NCBI GenBank assembly: GCA_007117775.1
Contig: SKFX01000029.1
Span: 1 to 29,047, forward strand
Length of the DNA: 29,047 nucleotides
Reading direction: 5' to 3'
Origin: Ilumatobacteraceae bacterium
Lineage (GTDB): Bacteria > Actinomycetota > Acidimicrobiia > Acidimicrobiales > Ilumatobacteraceae
The translations under genes were made by a program, and so were the position numbers. The notes beneath the pieces are model-generated. The model was not told where the DNA came from, ran no database searches, and worked only from the letters and a program-made list of their open reading frames with translations. Positions 1-6,889 of this stretch are shown piece after piece; within the stretch, counting starts at the first letter, position 1; the number at the start of each line of letters is the position of its first letter.

Positions 1-459
1 GATCCATCGGCGAGGCGTGCATCGACCATCGGATGTGCATGGTCGAGGCGTCGGCCGAGGGGAGCCAGGATGCGTTCGAGGACCGCGTCCAATTCCACCG
101 GATCGATGCCCCCGGCGCGTTCGAGTCGGCCGGATCGCTCGACCCACACCTCACCGGCATTGACCAACACCTCGCTGACCTCGGCATCGTCGAGCAGACG
201 CTCGAGCCCACCGAGGCCCACCAGACGCGCCACCGATGCGGCGAGGGCCGCGTCGCGTGCCGGGCCATGCAGTAACGGTGCGAGTAGCGCCAGTTCGCGC
301 GCTGCGATCTCGCGAACGTCGCCGGGAATCTCGGCGACCCGGGCACAGAGCTGCTCGACGATCTGGTCATGGTCGGCACCGCTTCGGCCGGTCTTCGGGT
401 GAGAGGTGTGGTCTCTGCGGGTGTGGTGCTCGGTCGCGGGCATGCCCGTCACGCTCATG
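1..459 (-). CDS. CpaF/TadA-family pilus assembly ATPase, N-terminal part (cut by window edge)
   Basis: The frame is open from an ATG at 459 to the window edge, giving the first 153 residues of a protein whose family usually has about 400-450. From residue ~85 it matches the N-terminal domain of CpaF/TadA secretion ATPases: LGGLERLLDD, then SEVLVNAGEVWVE, then ILAPLGRRLDH and MVDARLADGS. The Walker motifs lie beyond the edge. In Tad/Flp pilus systems this hexameric ATPase powers pilin assembly at the inner face of the membrane. The first ~35 residues are polar and poorly conserved. The start overlaps the stop of the upstream ParA-like gene (ATGA), so the two are translationally coupled, as in actinobacterial tad loci (ssd-tadA-tadB-tadC). 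A type II/IV secretion ATPase of another subtype is possible but less likely. Confidence 0.85.
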
Positions 460-1165
460 CGGCGCCGCCGAGATCGCGTCGCAGCGCGCGCGGCAGTCGG
501 GCTGCGAGCAGACCCGCATCCACGGCGCGTGCCACCGCCGGGTCAACAGCGACCTCGGCCACGATGTCGGCGTTGAGTGCCGCCTCGACATCATTGGCCC
601 GAAGCGCCCGACCGGCCTCTGAGACCAGCACCACCCCGGTGGGTCGCATCGTCGAGTTCACCGCTCGGCGCAGTGACAGATAGCACGCCCGTGTCACCAA
701 CAGCGATCGCTCGGCGGACTCGTTCAGAACATCGGGTGGTTCGCCGGTGCCGGCATCGACGATCAGATGCACCCGATCGGCGGCCAACTCACCGATCAGT
801 TCGTCCCAACGCTGCAGACGGACCGGATCATCATCACCGGTGGTCACCGACGACCGCAGACCACTGCGGTCATCCGGTCGACCGCGTGGGATCAGGCGGA
901 CCCCGTGGGCCACCTCGATGGCCAGATCGGCGAGATGACTCGCCGGCGCATCAGAGGCCAACCAGTCGCCGACCCCGGGGCCGGTGGGCTCGGGGAGGCC
1001 GAGCACGGCGGGCTGGTCACCGGCGAGATCCATCAGGATCACCGGCGGTTCGCTGGTGAGTGCGAGCGCAGCGGCCACCACCGTGGTTCCGCTGCCGCCC
1101 TTCACCGACCAGCACAGTGTCAGGCCGTCGATGCGGCCGTTGGTCATCGGGGGTTGGTCGAACAT
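455..1165 (-). CDS. ParA/MinD-like ATPase of a tad pilus locus (Ssd/CpaE-like)
   Basis: This is a 236-residue protein. It carries a deviant Walker A motif, KGGSGTT (residues 22-28), and a following strand ending MDLAGD (45-50), as in MinD/ParA/CpaE ATPases. It lacks the N-terminal receiver domain of full CpaE, so it resembles the Ssd-like proteins that head actinobacterial tad operons and are thought to position the pilus machine. I chose the ATG at 1165 because GGAGG lies 5 nt upstream. An in-frame GTG at 1189 would add 8 residues. The stop overlaps the start of the CpaF gene. The family is clear; the exact role (pilus placement or septum-site control) is inferred from the neighbour. Confidence 0.82.
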   Translation of the reverse strand: MFDQPPMTNGRIDGLTLCWSVKGGSGTTVVAAALALTSEPPVILMDLAGDQPAVLGLPEPTGPGVGDWLASDAPASHLADLAIEVAHGVRLIPRGRPDDRSGLRSSVTTGDDDPVRLQRWDELIGELAADRVHLIVDAGTGEPPDVLNESAERSLLVTRACYLSLRRAVNSTMRPTGVVLVSEAGRALRANDVEAALNADIVAEVAVDPAVARAVDAGLLAARLPRALRRDLGGAA

Positions 1166-1210
1166 GATCGCCTCCATGGCAGTGCACACATGGGGAGGAT
1201 CGGGCCACGG

Positions 1211-1239
1211 ACGTTAGGTGGTCGTGCCACGTCGACCAA
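1211..1239 (-). promoter_or_regulatory. Predicted promoter of the ParA-like/cpaF operon
   Basis: On the minus strand, TTGGTC (1239-1234) and TAACGT (1216-1211) are separated by exactly 17 nt, a good sigma-70 type match. Transcription would start near 1204, leaving a leader of about 40 nt that contains the GGAGG ribosome site of the ParA-like gene. The rest of the gap 1240-1348 shows no gene. Confidence 0.55.
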
Positions 1240-1348
1240 CGTGCCGGCACCGAATCGCAGAGGTGTCAGAACGAGTGCATGCTGGCGTCGGCACCGGCTC
1301 TGACGCTGCCGGATGAATGTCGCGGTGGTGGCCGTCGCCGGCGCGGTC

Positions 1349-2305
1349 TCAGCGCGCCCGATCGAGTTCCTCGCCCGCCATCAGGCGACCGAGGAGGTCG
1401 ATGAAGATCTGTGCGGCTCGTCGGCCGGTGGTGGTCGAAGCCCCCGAGGAGTGCGGGGTGATGATGACATTGGGCAGTGACCACAGTGCACTGGATCGAT
1501 CGAGTGGTTCGGTGGCGAACACATCGAGCGCCGCGCCACCGAGATGGCCGGATTCGAGCAGGTCCACCAGCGCATCCTCATCCACGGACTCACCGCGACC
1601 GACGTTGACGAACAGCGCCCCCGGCGCCATCGCTGACAGCATCGATCGATCGAACAGATTGCGGGTCTCGTCGGCGAGCGGCAGCGCCGAGACCACCACA
1701 TCGGCCTCACCGACCACCCGGGCGAGGTCCGCGATGCGGTGTGTCGGACACGGTTCATCACCGGAGATGGTGCGCCGGACACCGACGACGCGCATTGAAA
1801 AGGCCTGCGCCCGTGCGATCACCTCGAGGCCGATCGGACCCATACCGACCACCGCGAGGCGCGCCCCGGCGAGTTCGGTGATCTGATGCGGCGCCCAGAC
1901 CCGGTCGCGCTGGGCATCGAACCAGTCGGGGAGTCGACGCGTCAGCGCCAGGAGATACATCATCACCGTCTCGGCGATCGGCGGGGCCGACGCACCGGGG
2001 GAGTTGGTGATCATGACGCCGCGCTCGGCCAGCATCGAGAACACGGCATGATCGGTGCCGGCTGAGTAGGAGTGGAGCCACTGCAGCTTGGGAGCTGACA
2101 GGCAGACACTCATGAACGCCGGGGCGCGTTCGGGATAGGCATCGGCGGAGAAGAATGCAGCGTCGATCCGAGCGAGATCGTCCTCGCTGACCGCGGCATC
2201 GTCGCGCAGCTCGATCAATTCGATGCCGGGCACCAGGGCGCGGATCTCCTCACCGAGGGTTGAAGCGGTCTGCGCGGTGCAGAACAGATTTCGGATTGTG
2301 GTCAT
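1349..2305 (-). CDS. D-isomer-specific 2-hydroxyacid dehydrogenase
   Basis: The 318-residue protein has the expected family length. It has an N-terminal substrate domain and a Rossmann NAD(P) domain with GMGPIG (residues 154-159). The catalytic triad of the family is visible: Arg237 in VNVGRGE, Glu266 in ATEPL and His285 in TPHSSG. It reduces 2-oxoacids or oxidises D-2-hydroxyacids in the cytoplasm. The substrate cannot be told; glyoxylate/hydroxypyruvate reductases (GhrA-like) are the nearest functional type, and a partial glycerate kinase lies at the far end of the window. The reading frame stays open upstream to 2788, but that part crosses the tRNA-Sec and LapA-like genes and is not coding. 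The ATG at 2305 follows a TACCGT box by 8 nt. Confidence 0.88.
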   Translation of the reverse strand: MTTIRNLFCTAQTASTLGEEIRALVPGIELIELRDDAAVSEDDLARIDAAFFSADAYPERAPAFMSVCLSAPKLQWLHSYSAGTDHAVFSMLAERGVMITNSPGASAPPIAETVMMYLLALTRRLPDWFDAQRDRVWAPHQITELAGARLAVVGMGPIGLEVIARAQAFSMRVVGVRRTISGDEPCPTHRIADLARVVGEADVVVSALPLADETRNLFDRSMLSAMAPGALFVNVGRGESVDEDALVDLLESGHLGGAALDVFATEPLDRSSALWSLPNVIITPHSSGASTTTGRRAAQIFIDLLGRLMAGEELDRAR

Positions 2306-2313
2306 CTGATGCA

Positions 2314-2323
2314 ACGGTACTGT
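2314..2323. promoter_or_regulatory. Overlapping divergent -10 boxes (dehydrogenase / LapA-like gene)
   Basis: Only 25 bases separate the two divergent starts. The minus-strand TACCGT (2319-2314) lies 8 nt before the dehydrogenase ATG. The plus-strand TACTGT (2318-2323) lies 7 nt before the ATG at 2331, with a possible -35 TTGTGG at 2296-2301. The two hexamers share bases 2318-2319. Both genes are therefore expected to have leaderless or nearly leaderless transcripts. Confidence 0.5.
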
Positions 2324-2330
2324 GGTCGCC

Positions 2331-2597
2331 ATGATCGACGACGATGCCAACAACGACTCTGCGAGTTCGGTGACCCTGGGCACCATCGGTGCCGGTTCGG
2401 GAATCGCAGCTCTGGTCATCTTCATGATGCAGAACTGGCAGTCGACCCAGGTCAAGTTCCTGTGGTTCGACTTCACATGGCCGCTGTGGCTCGTGATCCT
2501 GTTCTCAGCTGCGTTCGGTGCGCTGATCTGGTTCGGCCTCGGGGTGTTGCGGCGCCATCGCCGTCGCAAGGCCCGCCGCGAAGCGCGCCGCGACTGA
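2331..2597 (+). CDS. Small LapA/DUF1049-like integral membrane protein
   Basis: An 88-residue protein with a short acidic N-terminus, a first hydrophobic segment (about residues 19-33), a loop ending in a tryptophan-rich stretch, a second segment (about 49-70) and a strongly basic tail (RRHRRRKARREARRD). Two helices joined by a short loop around QNWQSTQVKFLWFD are typical of LapA (lipopolysaccharide assembly A, DUF1049) domain proteins, which are also widespread in actinomycetes with no assigned function. The ATG at 2331 lies 7 nt after a TACTGT box, and a GTG at 2322 would add three residues. The membrane location is well supported; no enzymatic role is implied. Confidence 0.72.
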   Translation: MIDDDANNDSASSVTLGTIGAGSGIAALVIFMMQNWQSTQVKFLWFDFTWPLWLVILFSAAFGALIWFGLGVLRRHRRRKARREARRD

Positions 2598-2634
2598 AAG
2601 CACGGCCCCGCAGCCGGGTCACCGCGCCCGGCGA

Positions 2635-2640
2635 TAGCGT
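2635..2640 (+). promoter_or_regulatory. Candidate -10 box of the tRNA-Sec gene
   Basis: TAGCGT lies 7 nt before base 1 of the mature tRNA (2648). A start at the usual distance would coincide with, or fall within a base of, the mature 5' end. No convincing -35 element is visible upstream. Confidence 0.3.
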
Positions 2641-2647
2641 CGGGTGC

Positions 2648-2743
2648 GGAGGTGTCCGCACGCCTGGTGGGTGCCGCCGCCTTCAAAGCGGTTGGAACGA
2701 GCGATCCTCGTTCGGCGGGTTCGATTCCCGTCCACCTCCGCCA
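2648..2743 (+). tRNA. selC: Selenocysteine tRNA, tRNA-Sec(TCA)
   Basis: This 96-base gene reads selenocysteine at UGA codons with SelA, SelB and SelD. Acceptor strand GGAGGTG (2648-2654) pairs with CACCTCC (2733-2739), followed by discriminator G and an encoded CCA. The anticodon stem GCCGC/GCGGT encloses loop CTTCAAA with anticodon TCA at 2683-2685. The long variable arm is a 7-bp stem, GAACGAG (2695-2701) with CTCGTTC (2707-2713). The T loop is TTCGATT. The D arm can form six pairs closing a 4-nt TGGT loop, a tRNA-Sec hallmark, with one bulged G at 2662. The eighth acceptor pair (T2655 with C2732) is a mismatch, whereas G2714-C2732 could extend the T stem, so the helix may be 7+6 instead of 8+5. 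No selenoprotein or sel gene is seen in the window. Confidence 0.93.
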
Positions 2744-2780
2744 TGGTGTCCCGGCCGCAGCCAGAGCTTGCGATGCAGTG

Positions 2781-3692
2781 TCAGGCACTGACGCGCGGAT
2801 CGACGCGGAAGATGAAGCGGAATGCGCTGTCGAGGGTGAAGCCGGTGATGCCGATCAGAACGACGGTGGCGCCGAGGCCGGCATAGTCGAGTTGGTCACG
2901 GGCATTGAGCACGGCGTAACCGAGGCCGGAGTCGACGCCGAGCATCTCGGCGGGCACGAGCACGATCCAGGCCACACCGAGCGCGAGGCGCAGCGATGTC
3001 AGCACATTGGCCCGGATGGCCGGCACGGTGATGAGGCGGAGCCGCTCGACATCGTTGGCGCCGAGCGAGGTGGCCACGGCATGCCAGGCCGGCGAGACGG
3101 CGCGCACCCCGGCGGCGGTGCCGAGCATCAGCGGCCATACCGCCGTGATGGCGATCAACAGGATCACCGGTGCCGAGCCGACCCCGACGGCGACGATCAC
3201 CACCGGCGCCCATGCCAGCGGTGAGATCATCCGGATGAAGTTCGTGACCGGTGCGGTGGCCTGTTCGAGGCGCCGGTGGGCTCCGAGCAGCGCGCCGAGT
3301 GGCACACCGATGACGAAGGCGGCACCGAGACCGGTTCCGAGTCGGATGAGACTGGCGCGCAGATCGCCGATGAGTGAACCGTCGACGAGTCCGCTCCACA
3401 GAGCCGGTAGCGCATCGGCTGGGCCGATGCGGCCGAGCACCGGATTTCCCGCCCAGACCACCGCGGTCAACAGCCACCACAGCGCGACGGTGAGGCCGAT
3501 CGCCGCGGCGCGTGGCCAGATCGCCGACCACCCACGCCGCCGCGGGCTCGCTGCAGGCAACGCCGAGTCTCCCGAGACGTTCACGGTCGACGGTGTCGGG
3601 GTCTGGGCCGGCTCATGGAACGGTGCCGGGTCGGGTCCGGACACCATCGCGGTGTCGTGGTCCCGTTCGACGATTCGCGCCGAGATGCTCAT
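2781..3692 (-). CDS. NitT/TauT/SsuC-type ABC transporter permease
   Basis: The 303-residue protein has a long polar N-terminus (~50 residues) and about six hydrophobic segments. The conserved cytoplasmic EAA-like loop lies around HAVATSLGAND...LRLITVPAIRANVLTSLR, which docks on the ATPase. This is the binding-protein-dependent permease fold of nitrate, taurine and alkanesulfonate importers. Its ATG overlaps the stop of the binding-protein gene (ATGA), and it is the last gene of the operon. Its stop lies 37 nt from the 3' end of the convergent tRNA-Sec gene. The family is clear, but the substrate (sulfonate, taurine, nitrate or another small anion or heterocycle) cannot be read from the sequence. 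Confidence 0.88.
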   Translation of the reverse strand: MSISARIVERDHDTAMVSGPDPAPFHEPAQTPTPSTVNVSGDSALPAASPRRRGWSAIWPRAAAIGLTVALWWLLTAVVWAGNPVLGRIGPADALPALWSGLVDGSLIGDLRASLIRLGTGLGAAFVIGVPLGALLGAHRRLEQATAPVTNFIRMISPLAWAPVVIVAVGVGSAPVILLIAITAVWPLMLGTAAGVRAVSPAWHAVATSLGANDVERLRLITVPAIRANVLTSLRLALGVAWIVLVPAEMLGVDSGLGYAVLNARDQLDYAGLGATVVLIGITGFTLDSAFRFIFRVDPRVSA

Positions 3693-4984
3693 GGTGCGAT
3701 CGTCTCCAGCCGTTCATAGGACGCGAGACCGAAGCGGGCCGGGCCTCCGTTCGCGTCGATCGCGCTCTTCGCGAGACCCTCGGCGATCAATTCGCGATGC
3801 GCGGTGCGGTCATCGATCTCGGCCAAGAACGCGGTGTCACCATCGATGAGGGTGTCGCGCAACGACTCGATGAGCGCGGTGGTGTACGACTCGAAGGCAT
3901 AGGGCTGGAAACCGATGCGCTCAGCGTTCCACTCGGGATGGGTGATCGCTCCGGAGTCCAGATACTCCTCGGTGGCGTAATGGGTCAGTGCCCGTTCGAT
4001 CGACTCGACCGATTGGGGGAGGTAGCCGCCATCCGCGAGCAGTCGCGCTGCGCCGGGACGATCATCGGCGATGGTCAACTGTGATGCTGCGAGCGCGTTC
4101 ACGAGACCCTGGGCGGCGTCACCGCGCCCGGTGACGAAGTCCTCATTGACCACCGTCACACAGCAGGCGTGGTCGCGCCAGACATCTCCGGTGAAGCGCA
4201 GGACCCGTCCGGCATCACCGAGCTCCGCGAGGGCGTTGAACGGATCGGCGACGATGAACGCGGCGATCGATCCCGCAGCGAGCGCCGGGACCATGTCGGG
4301 TGGTGGGAGGATCACCAGCTTGACGGTCCCATCCGCCGCTGACGGATCCCCGTCGATGATCGGAGTGAGGCCATTCGCGCGCAGCAGTTTCTGCAGGACC
4401 ACATTGTGGATGCTCCACCAGAACGGGATCGCGACCGTCTCGCCGGCGAGGTCGGCGACCGTGTCGATCCGCGGTGCTGCGGTCAGCGCCGAGCCGTTGG
4501 TGTGGTTCCAGGCGACGACCTTGGCGGGGAAGTCAGCGCCGAAGCGCAGACGGACCGCGAGGGGCATCAACAGGTGGACCACATCGACCTGGCCGCCCTG
4601 GAACGCCTCGACCAGATCGGCCCATGACCGGAACAGGGTCGGGTCGGCGGCGTCGAACCCGGCCGTCTCGAGTGCACCGGTGGCATGGGCGACGAGCAAT
4701 GGTGAGGCATCGGTGATCGGCAGATAGCCGACCCGCAGCGCTCCGAGCGATGCGGTCACACCCGCCGCAGCTGCTGGTGAGGTGATGTCGGCTCCGGCGC
4801 CATCGCCTGTATCCGAGCAGGCCGCCAACAGCATCGGACCACCGGCGGCGATGAGGCCGGTCCCCGCAGCCAGGCGCAGGAACCGCCGCCGGCCGAACCC
4901 GTCGCAGGACGACATCGGATGTGACGCGCAGTGGTGTGCGCCGTGATGCGGCTGTGATGGATGCTGGTTCAGGCGATGGTCCAT
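3689..4984 (-). CDS. Tat-exported lipoprotein substrate-binding protein (NMT1/SsuA/NrtA-like)
   Basis: The 431-residue extracytoplasmic binding protein has a twin-arginine signal, GRRRFLRLAAG (residues 31-41), and a lipobox LLAAC with the lipidated Cys at 56. It should be exported folded and anchored to the outer face of the membrane. The mature part shows LRVGYLPITDASPLLVAH and later VAIPFWWSIHNVVLQKLL, as in CmpA/NrtA/SsuA-type proteins. Before the Tat motif is an unusual His-rich stretch (HPSQPHHGAHHCASHP, residues 8-23). The ATG at 4984 is favoured by AAGGA 8 nt upstream. A start at codon 24 would remove the His-rich part but has no ribosome site. The gene lies 58 nt after the ATPase gene and overlaps the permease gene. 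The ligand is unknown. Confidence 0.88.
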   Translation of the reverse strand: MDHRLNQHPSQPHHGAHHCASHPMSSCDGFGRRRFLRLAAGTGLIAAGGPMLLAACSDTGDGAGADITSPAAAAGVTASLGALRVGYLPITDASPLLVAHATGALETAGFDAADPTLFRSWADLVEAFQGGQVDVVHLLMPLAVRLRFGADFPAKVVAWNHTNGSALTAAPRIDTVADLAGETVAIPFWWSIHNVVLQKLLRANGLTPIIDGDPSAADGTVKLVILPPPDMVPALAAGSIAAFIVADPFNALAELGDAGRVLRFTGDVWRDHACCVTVVNEDFVTGRGDAAQGLVNALAASQLTIADDRPGAARLLADGGYLPQSVESIERALTHYATEEYLDSGAITHPEWNAERIGFQPYAFESYTTALIESLRDTLIDGDTAFLAEIDDRTAHRELIAEGLAKSAIDANGGPARFGLASYERLETIAP

Positions 4985-5042
4985 ATCGGTTCCTTCGGTG
5001 ATGGTGGTCGGTGGTCGGTCGTCACGGAATGACGGGTGTCGA

Positions 5043-5819
5043 TCACGGTGTCGAGACCGCCATGGCATGTTCGATCTCGGATCGCACCGCGCTCGACGCC
5101 AAGTGGTGGCGGTCCTCGACATCGGAGGCCCAGAACGCGATCGATGCCGTCTGGTCGCGATGATCGCGGTCGTCGCTGTGGTGCAACAGTGCGATTCGGT
5201 CGGCGACGAACAGGGCCTCGGCGAGGTCGTGGGTCACCAGGACGATCGCCGAGGCCAGCGAGTCACGATGGTCGAGGACCCACTGCTGCAACGAGGATCT
5301 GGTGGCGATATCGAGCGCTGAGAACGGCTCGTCGAGCAACAGCACATCGGGTTCTGCCGCCACGGCGCGCGCGATCGCGACCCGCTGTTGCTGACCGCCG
5401 GACAACTGGGAGGCATAGCGCTCGGCGAGATGGCCGATATCGAGTCGCTCCAGCACACTGCGGGCATGCCGACGGCGGTCGCGACGTCGGCGGAGACGAC
5501 CGGGATGGCTGGTGAGCTGCAGGCTGAACGCGACATTGTCGACGACGTTCAGCCATGGCAGCAGCAGTGCGTCCTGAAACACCATCGCACTGCGATGCGG
5601 TCCGTGGACACGGTGGTGTTCGACGGTGCCCGCTGAGGTCTCGACCAATCCGGCCAGGACCCGCAGCAGCGTGCTCTTGCCCACACCGCTGCGACCGACG
5701 ATGGCGAGCACCTCATCATGGCCGAGATCGAGTGAGATATCGCGAAGCACCGTGGTCCGCCCGGTGGTCTCGTCGCCGAGGGTGACGCTGATATCGCTGA
5801 GTCGGATGGCCGGATTCAT
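5043..5819 (-). CDS. NitT/TauT/SsuB-type ABC transporter ATPase
   Basis: The 258-residue ATPase is complete: Walker A GRSGVGKST, Q-loop FQDALLLPWLNV, signature LSGGQQQR, Walker B LLLDEPFSALD and H-loop VTHD. The PWLNV sequence after the Q-loop is typical of taurine/sulfonate/nitrate importers. It energises uptake with the permease and lipoprotein encoded downstream. The C-terminus has a histidine- and aspartate-rich patch (LHHSDDRDHRD). Its ATG overlaps the stop of the flavoprotein gene (ATGA), placing it in the same transcript. The family is certain and the substrate unknown. Confidence 0.92.
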   Translation of the reverse strand: MNPAIRLSDISVTLGDETTGRTTVLRDISLDLGHDEVLAIVGRSGVGKSTLLRVLAGLVETSAGTVEHHRVHGPHRSAMVFQDALLLPWLNVVDNVAFSLQLTSHPGRLRRRRDRRRHARSVLERLDIGHLAERYASQLSGGQQQRVAIARAVAAEPDVLLLDEPFSALDIATRSSLQQWVLDHRDSLASAIVLVTHDLAEALFVADRIALLHHSDDRDHRDQTASIAFWASDVEDRHHLASSAVRSEIEHAMAVSTP

Positions 5820-6889
5820 GGCTGCTGGGCCAGTTCCCAGTGCAGCTGGACCTCGGTCGGCGACTGCACCGGCAGGAACAGCGCCTCGCGCACCCGCCGG
5901 GCGGTCGGGGTCGTCGCTCCAAAGCCGGACCCACCGCGCAATGCGAGTTCGAGCTGTGTGGCCCGGGTCGCGAGATGGGACGCTTCGAGTCGGGTCTCGA
6001 GCGCGGCGCGCAGCGATGGGGTCCTGGCGCGGTCGAGTTCGCCAGCAGCACGCTCCACCTCGCCGGTCAGCCGGGCGAGATCGCTGCGAGTCGAGGTGAG
6101 TTCGTGCTCGAGGGCGATCGCTGGTCCGTCCAGGTCGCCGATCTCCGACAGCGATGCCGAGGCGAGCCCGAGCGCGAAGGCCGACTGCATCGTCAAGAAG
6201 GTGGGTCGCACGCGGGCGATGAACTCATCGAAGGGTGCCGACAGCACCTGAGTGGGCGCGACCGGCATCTCGGTGAGCCGCAGTGCTCCCGAGTGGGTCC
6301 CATCGAGGGCCATCAGTCCGGTGACAGCGCGCACCTCGACACCGGGGCCGCTGCGGTCGAAGGCCACCAGTGATGGACCGTCGCCGCGATCGACCCCGGT
6401 CACGACCACCGCGTCGTCATAGAGGTTCGAAGCCCACGAGATGAAGCCGCTGGCGCGCCCGCTACGTTCGATGACGGGAAGTTCGGCCACACCGGCTGCG
6501 GCGCGGAAGGTGCCGGCCAGAGCCGTCGAGCCGGGCCGCTCGGCCGAGCGGACCCGATGGGCGAGGTCGGCGAGGTGATCGCCGCCGAACACCGCGAGGT
6601 ACTCCACCGTCATGCGATGGGCCCAGGCGGTGAATGCACTCGTCATGCACACCGATGCGAGATCGGTGAGCACCCGCGCCTGGTCCCGGTATCCGCCGGC
6701 ACTGCCGGGCAGTCCGAGGTCGAGACAGCCGCTGTCGGCGAGACGTCGCAGCAGGCTCCGGCCGTCGAAGTCGATGTTGTTGTCGACCGTCGGGCAGTCG
6801 TTCGCGATCGAGGTGAGCAGCGCCGGGTCAACCACATGGCGATGGTCGCCGATGGTGGTCGTCGCAGACGCCGTATCGGTGGCGTTCAT
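5816..6889 (-). CDS. Acyl-CoA-dehydrogenase-like flavoprotein (SfnB/DszC-like)
   Basis: The 357-residue protein has the acyl-CoA dehydrogenase fold. Its N-terminal helical part includes LRRLADSGCLDLGLP, a middle part resembles the beta domain (SGFISWASNLYDDAVVVTG), and the C-terminal helical part ends with LRGGSGFGATTPTARRVREALFLP, where the family places flavin and tetramer contacts. It is slightly shorter than true acyl-CoA dehydrogenases and I do not recognise their catalytic glutamate. With an SsuABC-type importer in the operon, a flavin-dependent monooxygenase of the SfnB/DszC kind acting on an imported sulfur or nitrogen compound is plausible but inferred. The ATG at 6889 overlaps the upstream stop by one base; a GTG at 6892 is an alternative. 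Confidence 0.78.
   Translation of the reverse strand: MNATDTASATTTIGDHRHVVDPALLTSIANDCPTVDNNIDFDGRSLLRRLADSGCLDLGLPGSAGGYRDQARVLTDLASVCMTSAFTAWAHRMTVEYLAVFGGDHLADLAHRVRSAERPGSTALAGTFRAAAGVAELPVIERSGRASGFISWASNLYDDAVVVTGVDRGDGPSLVAFDRSGPGVEVRAVTGLMALDGTHSGALRLTEMPVAPTQVLSAPFDEFIARVRPTFLTMQSAFALGLASASLSEIGDLDGPAIALEHELTSTRSDLARLTGEVERAAGELDRARTPSLRAALETRLEASHLATRATQLELALRGGSGFGATTPTARRVREALFLPVQSPTEVQLHWELAQQP

Noticed and set aside
2683..2685. TCA-anticodon tRNA as an ordinary opal suppressor
   Set aside because: The long variable arm, 4-nt D loop and overall length fit tRNA-Sec and not a converted Trp or Arg tRNA.
2306..2788. In-frame extension of the 2-hydroxyacid dehydrogenase by ~160 residues
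   Set aside because: It runs antisense through the LapA-like and tRNA-Sec genes, has no family similarity, and the ATG at 2305 gives the normal family length.
3007..3849. Long plus-strand open frame opposite the ABC permease
   Set aside because: Composition is Arg/Ser/Pro-rich as expected for an antisense shadow of a G+C-rich gene; no recognisable domain.
5043..5122. Binding-protein gene starting at 5122, overlapping the ATPase gene
   Set aside because: The ATG at 4984 has an AAGGA ribosome site and directly precedes the His-rich/Tat leader; the upstream part is an ATPase shadow.
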